From Streptomyces platensis (GTDB lineage: Bacteria; Actinomycetota; Actinomycetes; Streptomycetales; Streptomycetaceae): 64,000 nt of DNA. The number at the start of each line of letters is the position of its first letter. The stretch's first letter is position 1. This document shows positions 1-6,782 of this stretch, piece by piece. The translations under genes were made by a program, and so were the position numbers. The DNA is taken from positions 4,278,001 through 4,342,000 of the forward strand of contig NZ_CP023691.1 in NCBI RefSeq assembly GCF_008704855.1. Direction: 5' to 3'. The notes beneath the pieces are model-generated. The model worked only from the letters and a program-made list of their open reading frames with translations, was not told where the DNA came from and ran no database searches.

Positions 1-235
1 GCTGTCCGAGGGCCGCCACCGCCGCGTCGGCACCGATCGCCGCCAGCGCCGCCTGACCGTTCGGCGCCAGTCCCAGCCAGGCCCCGACGCCGTCCGCCGC
101 ACTCGGATACGCCTCGTGGACCGTCGCCGCGATGCCCGCCTTGTGCAGCGCGAGTGCCGAAACCGGGCCCGCCACACCTCCCCCGATGACCAGTGCCGTC
201 CGTACGCCGGAGCCGTGGCCGCGGTTGTCGCTCAT
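1..235 (-). CDS. FAD-dependent monooxygenase/oxidoreductase, N-terminal part (runs off window)
   Basis: The first 78 residues are visible. The ATG at 235-233 follows a GGGAGGGG ribosome-binding site. Residues 15-23 (LVIGGGVAG) followed by a helix form the GxGxxG dinucleotide-binding turn of the FAD-dependent aromatic hydroxylase/oxidoreductase fold, and the next strand ends in VHEAYP, the usual acidic residue that contacts the FAD ribose. The later text GAWLGLAPNGQAAL resembles the FAD loop of PHBH-type monooxygenases. The substrate cannot be inferred because the rest lies outside the window. It is divergent from the PadR-family gene at 340, so the PadR protein may control it. Confidence 0.8.
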   Translation of the reverse strand, partial: MSDNRGHGSGVRTALVIGGGVAGPVSALALHKAGIAATVHEAYPSAADGVGAWLGLAPNGQAALAAIGADAAVAALGQ

Positions 236-294
236 AACCCCTCCCATGGGTCATGTGGATGCGCCGTATGACGCTGCACTCATAGTGGCAAGGA

Positions 295-317
295 AACTAG
301 TAACAATGCAACTAGTT
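295..317. promoter_or_regulatory. Putative PadR operator in divergent promoter
   Basis: Two copies of the self-complementary hexamer ACTAGT lie at 296-301 and 311-316, extended as AACTAGT and AACTAGTT, 15 bp centre to centre. The stretch is AT-rich within GC-rich DNA and sits between the divergent oxidoreductase and PadR genes, where a PadR regulator usually binds. The role is inferred from position and symmetry. Confidence 0.5.
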
Positions 318-339
318 CTCCATTGCCTACGATGCCTGC

Positions 340-960
340 ATGACCGCCTCCGTGAAGAGCTCGCCGCTGGGACTGGCCGTGCTGGCGCTGCTGCACCATC
401 GGCCGCTGCACCCCTACGGCATCCAGCAACTGCTCAAGCAGTGGGGCAAGGAGCAGGTCGTCAACGTCGGCCAGCGGGCCGGGCTGTACCGCACCATCGA
501 GCGGCTACAGGCCGGCGGGCTGATCGCCGTCCGGCAGACCGAGCGCGACCAGCAGTACCCCGAGCGGACCGTCTACGAGGTCACCGAGGAGGGCCGGGCG
601 GTCACCCGTGAGTGGCTGGAGCAGATGCTGGCGGTGCCCAAGGCGGAGTTCCCCGTGTTCCCGGCGGCGCTGTCGAACATGCTGCTGCTCAGCCCGGACG
701 AGGCGGCACCGATCCTGGAACGACGGGCCGCGCGGCTCGCCGGCGAACGCGCCGAACTGGAGCGCCAGTCCGCCGAAGCCCCCACCGGGCTGCCGCGCAT
801 CACGCTGATCGAGAACGAATACCGGCTCGCCGTCCTCGTCGCCGAGGAACGCTGGCTACAGGGAGTGCTCAGCGATCTGCGGGACGGAAGCCTGACCTGG
901 TCCCCGGAGATGCTCGCGGCGTTCCAGGAGGCGTCCGCATCGGATTCGGCCGCGACCTGA
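340..960 (+). CDS. PadR-family transcriptional regulator
   Basis: 206 residues. The first ~95 form the PadR winged helix: SPLGLAVLALLHHRPLHPYG, then IQQLLKQWG, then a recognition segment with LYRTIERLQAGGLI and the wing (YPERTVYEVTEEGR). The remaining ~100 residues are a helical dimerisation domain of the longer PadR subfamily (ILERRAARLAGERAELER). PadR proteins are ligand-responsive repressors that commonly regulate a neighbouring detoxification gene. The gene faces away from the FAD monooxygenase, with an ACTAGT repeat between them. The ATG start gives an N-terminus typical of the family. Confidence 0.9.
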   Translation: MTASVKSSPLGLAVLALLHHRPLHPYGIQQLLKQWGKEQVVNVGQRAGLYRTIERLQAGGLIAVRQTERDQQYPERTVYEVTEEGRAVTREWLEQMLAVPKAEFPVFPAALSNMLLLSPDEAAPILERRAARLAGERAELERQSAEAPTGLPRITLIENEYRLAVLVAEERWLQGVLSDLRDGSLTWSPEMLAAFQEASASDSAAT

Positions 961-1039
961 CGGGGCGTGGGGGGCGCGGGTCTAACGGAGGCGGCCGATT
1001 CGGCGGCGCAGGCCTCCGTGCCATGGCAATCCAGTAGTT

Positions 1040-1066
1040 GAGGCCCAGGTCGGGGACCTGGGCCTC
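1040..1066. terminator. Perfect 12-bp stem hairpin terminator
   Basis: Stem 1040-1051 pairs perfectly with 1055-1066 around a GGG loop. It lies between the convergent PadR gene and the methyltransferase, so it can end both. The 21-nt core recurs at 4767-4787 with one loop difference. Confidence 0.75.
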
Positions 1067-1085
1067 GTTCGCTGTCCGGAGCAGC

Positions 1086-1883
1086 TCAGGCGCGGCAGAT
1101 GATCTCGCCGTGCAGGACGCTCAGCCAGCCGTCCGGGTCGGCGGCCCAGGTACGCCAGGCCGCCGAGATGCGGCGCAGGTCGTCCTCGGTGGCGAGGCCG
1201 TCGCGGCGGGCCTGGTCGGCGATGGCCGAGTCCAGGATGCGGTCGGCCCACATGCCGCCCCAGTGGGCGCGGTCCGCGTCGTCGGCGTGACACCAGGTGC
1301 TGGTGCTCGGGGTGATGTCGGTGAACCCGGCGGCCCGCGCCCAGGCCAGCAGGCGCCGCCCGGCGTCCGGCTCGCCGCCGTTGGCCCGTGCGCACCGCTG
1401 GTAGAGGTCCATCCACTCATCCAGGGCGGGCAGTTGGGGGTACCACACGAAGCCGTGGTAGTCCCCGTCCCGGGCCGCCACGATGCCGCCCGGCTTGCAC
1501 ACCCGGCGCATCTCGCGCAGCGCCTGGACCGGGTCGGCCACATGCTGGAGCACCTGATGGGCGTGGACCACGTCGAAGGTGTCGTCGGCGAACTCCAGCG
1601 CGTGCACATCGGCGGTGCCGAACTCGATGTTGTCCAGCCCGCGTTCGGCGGCGACCTGCGCCGCCGACTCCACCACGCCCGCAGCCGCGTCGACGGCGGT
1701 CACCCGGCCGGGGGCGACCAGCTCGGCCAGGTCGGCGGTGATGGTGCCCGGCCCGCAGCCGACGTCCAGGAGCCGTGCGGCTGGACGCAGATGACCGAGC
1801 AGATACGCCGCGGAGTTCTGCGCGGTGCGCCAGCGGTGCGAGCGCAGTACCGATTCATGCTGTCCGTGGGTGTACGTGGCCAT
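1086..1883 (-). CDS. Class I SAM-dependent methyltransferase
   Basis: 265 residues. Motif I of the Rossmann-type methyltransferase fold is at residues 38-46 (RLLDVGCGPG region). It is followed by the acidic end of strand 2 (VTAVDAA), motif II (FGTADVHAL) and the UbiE-like segment DTFDVVHAHQVLQHV, DPVQALREMRRVCKPGG. It is therefore a Methyltransf_11/UbiE-like enzyme. The acceptor is unknown: the C-terminal ~100 residues, rich in Trp and Asp, would bind the substrate and are not diagnostic. It stands alone and is divergent from the SMR pair. Confidence 0.9.
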   Translation of the reverse strand: MATYTHGQHESVLRSHRWRTAQNSAAYLLGHLRPAARLLDVGCGPGTITADLAELVAPGRVTAVDAAAGVVESAAQVAAERGLDNIEFGTADVHALEFADDTFDVVHAHQVLQHVADPVQALREMRRVCKPGGIVAARDGDYHGFVWYPQLPALDEWMDLYQRCARANGGEPDAGRRLLAWARAAGFTDITPSTSTWCHADDADRAHWGGMWADRILDSAIADQARRDGLATEDDLRRISAAWRTWAADPDGWLSVLHGEIICRA

Positions 1884-2318
1884 ACCCGTCTCTCCCCTCG
1901 TCCTGCCCGGCCGGGGGCCGTTGGGCCACGGCCGATGAACACCGTCACCGGGCTACGCCGTCGTCATCCGTCCCCGCGGTCGCGGGTCAGCGATACGGCA
2001 GGCCCCCGGAAGACGTGGGGGCCGCCGTGACGGTATGGATGACTTTAGGAGGCGTCTCGGGATCTGGGAACCGCATCTCGCAGTGTGGACGACAGCTGTG
2101 GCCGTATATGACGGGAAGCCCTTCCTGCCTCCCGTCTGAAGGCGCCGCCCGGCTCCCGGCTGGGAATCCGGTGGCGTCAGGCACTGTTGGAGCGGACGTG
2201 GTTCTTGATCACGCTTGCGGGAGGCGCTGTGCGCGTGGCGCCACCCGGATGGAATTCGTCAAGGACCACGGCGCGTATGACGACGTCCTCTTCGACTCCT
2301 GTTGGACTTTCTTCCACC
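1884..2318. other. Long leader/intergenic region upstream of SMR pair
   Basis: 435 bp without a convincing gene. It holds a 7-bp-stem hairpin (2001-2007 with 2017-2023) and a second possible hairpin in the 80 bp before the SMR start, where GGCGC pairs with GCGCC around 2224-2243. A promoter for the SMR operon must lie here. A guanidine-sensing riboswitch would be expected for this exporter family, but only a partial resemblance to guanidine-III is seen (TCAAGGACCACGGCGC near 2258-2273). Confidence 0.4.
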
Positions 2319-2639
2319 ATGGCCTGGATCTACTTATCCCTCGCGGTCGTCTTCGAGATCGTCTTCGCGCTCGGCGCGAGCGCCTCACACGGCTTCACCA
2401 AGCTGAAGGTGTCCCTGATCACCGTGGTCGGCGTCGTGGGCGGCATCTACTTCATCAGCCTTGCCCTCAAGACGCTGGATGTCGGGGTCGGCTACCCGAT
2501 CTGGACCGGGGCCGGCGCGGTCGGCACGGTGATCTTCGGAGCGCTGATCTTCAAGGAGAAGATCACGCCGGCCAAGGTGTTCTGCTTCATCGCCATCATC
2601 GGCGGGGTCGTCGGTCTCAAGTCGCTCGCGGGGGTGTGA
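2319..2639 (+). CDS. SMR-family efflux subunit (SugE/YkkC-like)
   Basis: 106 residues, four predicted transmembrane helices, the full length of the small multidrug resistance family. The membrane-embedded glutamate is in helix 1 (VVFEIVFALG, E13). Helix 3 carries GYPIWTGAGAVGT, close to the Gdx/SugE signature, which suggests a guanidinium or quaternary-ammonium exporter. ATG 2319 is preferred because a longer frame from 2187 adds a non-membrane tail with no family resemblance. The ribosome-binding site is weak. Codon 6 is TTA (2334-2336), the rare bldA-read leucine codon. It forms a two-gene operon with the next gene, a layout typical of heteromeric YkkCD/EbrAB transporters. Confidence 0.88.
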   Translation: MAWIYLSLAVVFEIVFALGASASHGFTKLKVSLITVVGVVGGIYFISLALKTLDVGVGYPIWTGAGAVGTVIFGALIFKEKITPAKVFCFIAIIGGVVGLKSLAGV

Positions 2640-2641
2640 CG

Positions 2642-3091
2642 ATGACCAGGGAGAACACGGGCGCGGAGAAGAAGCAGAGTCTCCCGGCCGCCTGGGCCTG
2701 GCTGTTGGTCGCCGCCGTCTTCGAGGTGATCTTCGCGCTCGGCTCGGCCGCGAACGGCGGCTTCACCAAGCTGGTGCCGTCCGTCATCACCGTCGTAGCG
2801 GGCGGCGGCGGGGTCTATCTGCTCAGCCTCGCCCTGAAAACCCTCGACGTCGGCATCGGCTACACCGTCTGGACGGGCATCGGCACCGTCGGCTCCGTCC
2901 TCTTCGCCGCGCTGCTCTACGGCGAACAGATCACGCTCGGCAAGATGCTCTGCATTCTCGTGATCATCGGCGGTGTGGTCGGACTCCATCTGACCTCCGA
3001 GAAGCCGAAGGACGACGACACCGCCGACGCCACCGGGTCCGCCGGCGACGAAGGACCGGAGTCGCCGGTCGCACCCGAGTCGGCGTCGTAG
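2642..3091 (+). CDS. SMR-family efflux subunit, paired partner
   Basis: 149 residues. A short charged N-terminus leads into the four SMR helices. The essential glutamate is in VAAVFEVIFALG, and helix 3 reads GYTVWTGIGTVGS, as in SugE/Gdx proteins. Unlike its partner it has an acidic ~35-residue cytoplasmic tail (KPKDDDTADATGSAGDEG). It starts 2 bp after the stop of the first subunit, so the two are probably translationally coupled and assemble as a heterodimer. In known pairs one subunit has the longer tail. Confidence 0.88.
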   Translation: MTRENTGAEKKQSLPAAWAWLLVAAVFEVIFALGSAANGGFTKLVPSVITVVAGGGGVYLLSLALKTLDVGIGYTVWTGIGTVGSVLFAALLYGEQITLGKMLCILVIIGGVVGLHLTSEKPKDDDTADATGSAGDEGPESPVAPESAS

Positions 3092-3153
3092 CACCGAGGA
3101 ACGTCTCGCACGGTCCGGGTGGGCGGCGTCGCACGGGCGCAGGCGGGACAGAC

Positions 3154-3183
3154 AGGCGGGGCCTCCGTACGGAAGCCCCACCT
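3154..3183. terminator. Terminator between convergent genes
   Basis: AGG 3154-3156, GGGGC 3158-3162 and TCC 3164-3166 pair with GGA 3171-3173, GCCCC 3175-3179 and CCT 3181-3183 around a GTAC loop. It lies between the SMR operon and the convergent esterase-like gene. Confidence 0.7.
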
Positions 3184-3200
3184 GAGGGGGTTCGGGCCGG

Positions 3201-4499
3201 TCAGAAGCGCACGGTGCGGTCCCGGGTGACGGTCGGGACGGCGATGACCGCATCGAACGCTTCAGGGACCGGGGTGCTCAGGGAGGAGCTCTGGGAGCGG
3301 ATGCTGTGGAGCAGCGGCCTTCCCTGGGCGTCGCGGGGTGAGTGGCGCAGGTCGGTCAGGGTGATCCGGCCGGCGAGTCCGGCGTCGGTGAGGGCGCCCT
3401 CCACGCTGCCGGGCTCGCCGGGCTCAAGGCGGGCATCGGCGAGGGTGAAGCCCACCGCGGCGCTCTGGTCGGGGTACATCTCCGGCACATGGTCGGCGGT
3501 GTGGACCAGGGCCACGGTGCGGTAGTCCGGGCCGAGCATCCGCTGAAGGTGCTGGCCCATGGGCAACGCGGTGAGGCCGCCGGGGAACTGCATCTCGGTT
3601 TTGTGGATGTGGCTGTTGTGCGCCGCGAGGACGATGCGCGCCCCCGGTTCGGCGCGCTCCAGATGCCAGCGCACCGATTCCGCCATGTAGATCTCGCGCA
3701 CCGACAGGTCCGCCGTCAAGCCCCGGCCGGAGAGCAGGGCATGCATCGCCTGGAACATGTAGTCGGTGTGGCAGGCCGCTTCCACCCGGCGCCTGGCGAT
3801 GTCGAAACGGCGCCGGCCGCTGTGGGAGACGTAGAGCGGTTCGGCGGCGCGCAGCCGTAGCAACAGCCGCGCCAGTGTGGCGGTCAGCTCGTTCTGCTCA
3901 GCCTCCGGGAGGCCGGCCCACGCCGGCCCGGCCGCGGCGCCGGATCCGCAGCCCCTGAGGAACCGGTCGCTGACCTCCAGGGCCGTCTCGACGAGACGCA
4001 GTGCGTCGGGGTCGACCTCGCGCAGATAGTCGGCCACCGGCTCCAGGGCGGGCCGTAGCGCCCCGCCGGCTTCGGGGACGTCGATGCCGGCGAAGCGCAA
4101 GGGGTGGGCGCTGGTGCGATTGTGGTGGCGCAACCACCGCATGAGATCTGCGGCGCCCCACTCGGCGGCGGCCCGGCTCACGGTCGCCAGGTCGCCGTCG
4201 TCCCCCTCGCCGCGCAGCCACCGGTCGAGCGGGAAGGCTTCACTGAAGCCGAACTCCATGGCAAAGACGGTGAATCCGCAGCGCTCGGCGAGAAACCGCA
4301 GCACCCGTTGGCGGGCGCGGGAGAACTCCTCGACGAAGTGGGCGCCCTCACCGACCGCGACCACCCGGGCGTCGCCGACGATCTCCCGGAGCCCTTCGAG
4401 GTCGTCGAGGGGCTGATCCGGATCAAGGGTGGTCAGGGTCGTGGCGTGCTCACGGAACCAATCGGCAAGCACGGTGCGGGAAGAAGGCTGAACAGGCAC
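3201..4499 (-). CDS. Erythromycin esterase family protein
   Basis: About 432 residues from the GTG at 4499. An in-frame GTG at 4562 would add 21 residues, and neither has a clear ribosome-binding site. The N-terminal GEGAHF (residues 50-55) matches the conserved GE..H motif of the EreA/EreB superfamily, and later histidine-containing segments (AAHNSHIHK) and FAMEFGFSEAFPLDRWLRG also fit. EreA/B open the macrolactone ring of macrolides, but many family members in Streptomyces have other unknown roles, so macrolide hydrolysis is only a possibility here. Monocistronic. Confidence 0.85.
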   Translation of the reverse strand: MPVQPSSRTVLADWFREHATTLTTLDPDQPLDDLEGLREIVGDARVVAVGEGAHFVEEFSRARQRVLRFLAERCGFTVFAMEFGFSEAFPLDRWLRGEGDDGDLATVSRAAAEWGAADLMRWLRHHNRTSAHPLRFAGIDVPEAGGALRPALEPVADYLREVDPDALRLVETALEVSDRFLRGCGSGAAAGPAWAGLPEAEQNELTATLARLLLRLRAAEPLYVSHSGRRRFDIARRRVEAACHTDYMFQAMHALLSGRGLTADLSVREIYMAESVRWHLERAEPGARIVLAAHNSHIHKTEMQFPGGLTALPMGQHLQRMLGPDYRTVALVHTADHVPEMYPDQSAAVGFTLADARLEPGEPGSVEGALTDAGLAGRITLTDLRHSPRDAQGRPLLHSIRSQSSSLSTPVPEAFDAVIAVPTVTRDRTVRF

Positions 4500-4761
4500 A
4501 GCTAGAGCTCTTTTCTCGGCTCGGTGGTTCAGGACACCGCCGCTCGTCCGCACCGGGCGCACGCAGCGACGCGACGACGCGCAGACGCCACCGACGCCGG
4601 GCCACTGGCCAACGGCGCGCGGCGTCTGCCGACGAACCCGTCAGAGAAAATTGCTGAAGACTGCCATGCCCGAGAAGCTAGCAGCGGGCGCCGGGCACCC
4701 GCATGCGGATATTCGGGGGGGCTGCTCCCGGGGCGGGCCACGCTCCCCAGCCGCTCCATGG

Positions 4762-4792
4762 CACCAGCCCAGGTCGGCGACCTGGGCTGGTG
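4762..4792. terminator. Perfect 14-bp stem hairpin
   Basis: 4762-4775 pairs perfectly with 4779-4792 around a GGC loop. It lies about 120 bp past the stop of the NTF2-like gene (minus strand) and upstream of the esterase-like gene, so it most likely ends the former. The core is nearly the same as in the hairpin at 1040-1066. Confidence 0.7.
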
Positions 4793-4914
4793 TGTTCCCG
4801 GCCGAGGAGGTGACCGGGGTCTCCCGATTCCGCGCCAACTGGGCCAGGCGGGGCTTGCGTTGCCGCAGCGGCTGGTGCGTTCTTCGGGGGCATGGAGCGG
4901 TAGCGGCCCCGGCG

Positions 4915-5343
4915 TTACAGGTTGGCTCCCCAACCGCTCTGGATCATGGTCTGGAAGGCCCACGTGCCGTCCCGCCTGACCAGGATGTCGGCGTAGCGCA
5001 GCTGCCGGGTCTCGCCGGCCATCGTCATGGTCGAGTCCGAGAAGACCACGGCCATGGCGGACGAGAGGAAGACGGGCGTCCGCGTGGACTCGAAGCTGAT
5101 GTCGTCGCTGCCGTCGCCCATGACCTGCGCCATCGTCGCGATGTACTGCTCGCGGTCCCACTGCGCCGACCGGGCGTTGCCGGCCGCGTCGTCACTCACG
5201 AGGTTGAGGGGGAACACCGCCATGTCGGCCATGCGCTGGACGTCGCGCTGCGCGCTCTGTGCGTCGTACTCCGCGAACCAGGCGTCCAGGCTCGCACGGT
5301 CCTCGGCGGTCGGGACATAGCCGGCATCCGGCAGGAAGGTCAT
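4915..5343 (-). CDS. SnoaL/NTF2-like (SgcJ/EcaC-type) protein
   Basis: 142 residues, the length of a single NTF2-like cone-shaped domain. Recognisable pieces are the N-terminal helix ASLDAWFAEYDAQSAQRD, the strand-rich middle with STRTPVFLSSAMAVVFSDSTM, and the end RYADILVRRDGTWAFQTMIQSGWG, typical of the SgcJ/DUF4440 branch. These proteins bind or turn over small ligands, but no catalytic role can be read here. Upstream are two TCAA-TTGA boxes that look like operators, suggesting inducible expression. Confidence 0.8.
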   Translation of the reverse strand: MTFLPDAGYVPTAEDRASLDAWFAEYDAQSAQRDVQRMADMAVFPLNLVSDDAAGNARSAQWDREQYIATMAQVMGDGSDDISFESTRTPVFLSSAMAVVFSDSTMTMAGETRQLRYADILVRRDGTWAFQTMIQSGWGANL

Positions 5344-5420
5344 ACGGACTCCTCACGGTCTTCGGTTCGGCAGCCGGGGGTGTGGCGCGTGGGCGAGAGC
5401 CCCATCCCGGACCAAACCAG

Positions 5421-5488
5421 TCGTCAAGTTTGACTAGTGATGAATGGTGGAGGGTATGCCCCACCTCAGCCTTAGTCAAACTTGATTA
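5421..5488. promoter_or_regulatory. Paired inverted operator boxes upstream of NTF2-like gene
   Basis: Box 1 has TCAAGTTTGA at 5424-5433. Box 2 has TCAAACTTGA at 5476-5485. In opposite orientation both read TAGTCAAACTTGA, 52 bp apart. They are AT-rich islands directly upstream of the gene starting at 5343. The form suits a dimeric MarR- or TetR-type repressor, and none is encoded next to it. Confidence 0.55.
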
Positions 5489-5728
5489 GGGGTTTCGATT
5501 CCGTCCGGTCGGCTGGGGGGTGCGGCCCTCGACCGGGGGCGCGTCGTGACATGTCCGGAGTGCGGGACGGGCCACCCGGGAATCTGCACCGAAGCGTCAC
5601 ATGGCCTTCGCGTCGCCCTCGACGGGTGTCGTTAGCGTTACTGCCCGCTCGATCCCGCGTGCGAACTGGATCAGCTCGATCAGATCGCCGGCGTCCCTGG
5701 CGGCGCAGCCAGCACAGAAAGATCGCAG

Positions 5729-6667
5729 ATGGACTACTGCTCGTCGTGCCGCCGAAGCCTCAACGGGGCGCTCGTATGTCCAGGATGCGGCGATTACGCC
5801 CCGGACATAGCCCCGCCCAGCCACCGTCGGCAGAGCGCGACGGGCGCCGCCGCGATGTGGGAGTCCTGGCCGCCGGAGGAAGCCCCCGCCCCGGGGCCCC
5901 GGCAGGGTCGGTACGCCGATGCCGCGCCGGGCGCCGGTGACGCGCCGTTCGCCGGTGGCGCCTCCGCAGCCGCGCCGGCGGATACGGCGGAAATCGCTGC
6001 CGCCGCGGACGCGGAGGCGCCCGGCGACGCCGAGATCCCCGCACCCACCGGGCAGGGCCGGGCGGCCCGGCGCCGGCAGCTGGCGCGGTGGAAGAAGCAC
6101 CGGCGCCGGGCTGCGGCCGCCACTGCCTTCGCGCTGGTCGGCGGCGGTCTGACCGTCAGCATGCTCCAGAACAAGCCCGCCACCAACGGCACCCACGCGT
6201 CCTCGATGCCGGAGCCGGAGAGCGTGACCACGCCCCGGACGGAGCCCGCCGCCTCGTCGACGGACCGGTCGGACAGCCAGGCTTCCAGGCACCCCGGCGC
6301 CCGCCCGTCGCTCCCGTCCGGCCGGCACGCACGCCGCGACGCCAACACGCCGCCGCCCGCCACGACGGCCCGGCAGCCGCAGTCCGTCACCCCGTCACAC
6401 ACCGCCGCACCCCCGCTCCCGGCCGCACCCACCGAGGCCACGCAGGACAGGGCGGCGCACCCCGCCCACACCGACGCCGCAGCGCCCGCGACGAGCGCCC
6501 CGGCCGCGTCCGGAGGTTCCGGCAGCTCCGGAGGTTCTGGCGACTCAGGCGGCTCAGGCGGGAACACCTCGCCGTCGCGCACGGCGCCGACCAGCCCGTC
6601 CGCACCGGAGGCCGAGCCCTCCACGCCGACGGATGTGTGTCTGCTCGGATTGGTGTGCGTCGGCTGA
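5729..6667 (+). CDS. Zinc-ribbon single-pass membrane protein, SCO2400-like
   Basis: 312 residues. The N-terminus MDYCSSCRRSLNGALVCPGCG is a four-cysteine zinc ribbon (CxxC..CxxC). A low-complexity Ala/Pro linker, a basic segment (RRRQLARWKKHRRR) and one transmembrane helix (TAFALVGGGLTVSML, about residues 132-146) follow. The remainder is a disordered Ser/Thr/Pro/Gly-rich tail with GGSGSSGGSGDSGGSGG, ending in CLLGLVCVG. This architecture matches the Streptomyces family I recall as SCO2400-like. Function is unknown. Confidence 0.75.
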   Translation: MDYCSSCRRSLNGALVCPGCGDYAPDIAPPSHRRQSATGAAAMWESWPPEEAPAPGPRQGRYADAAPGAGDAPFAGGASAAAPADTAEIAAAADAEAPGDAEIPAPTGQGRAARRRQLARWKKHRRRAAAATAFALVGGGLTVSMLQNKPATNGTHASSMPEPESVTTPRTEPAASSTDRSDSQASRHPGARPSLPSGRHARRDANTPPPATTARQPQSVTPSHTAAPPLPAAPTEATQDRAAHPAHTDAAAPATSAPAASGGSGSSGGSGDSGGSGGNTSPSRTAPTSPSAPEAEPSTPTDVCLLGLVCVG

Positions 6668-6782
6668 GCCGACAGGCCGGGGCCCGGCCGGTGAGCCGGT
6701 GTACGGAGCCGGAGGGGCCGGACACTCCAAGAAGGCCCCCGGGACGGGTGTGCGTCGGCTGATGCCGGTGCCTCGGGGCCGG

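Noticed and set aside
2187..2318. Upstream extension of the first SMR frame
   Set aside because: The added 44 residues are not hydrophobic and not part of the SMR fold, which starts at MAWIYL.
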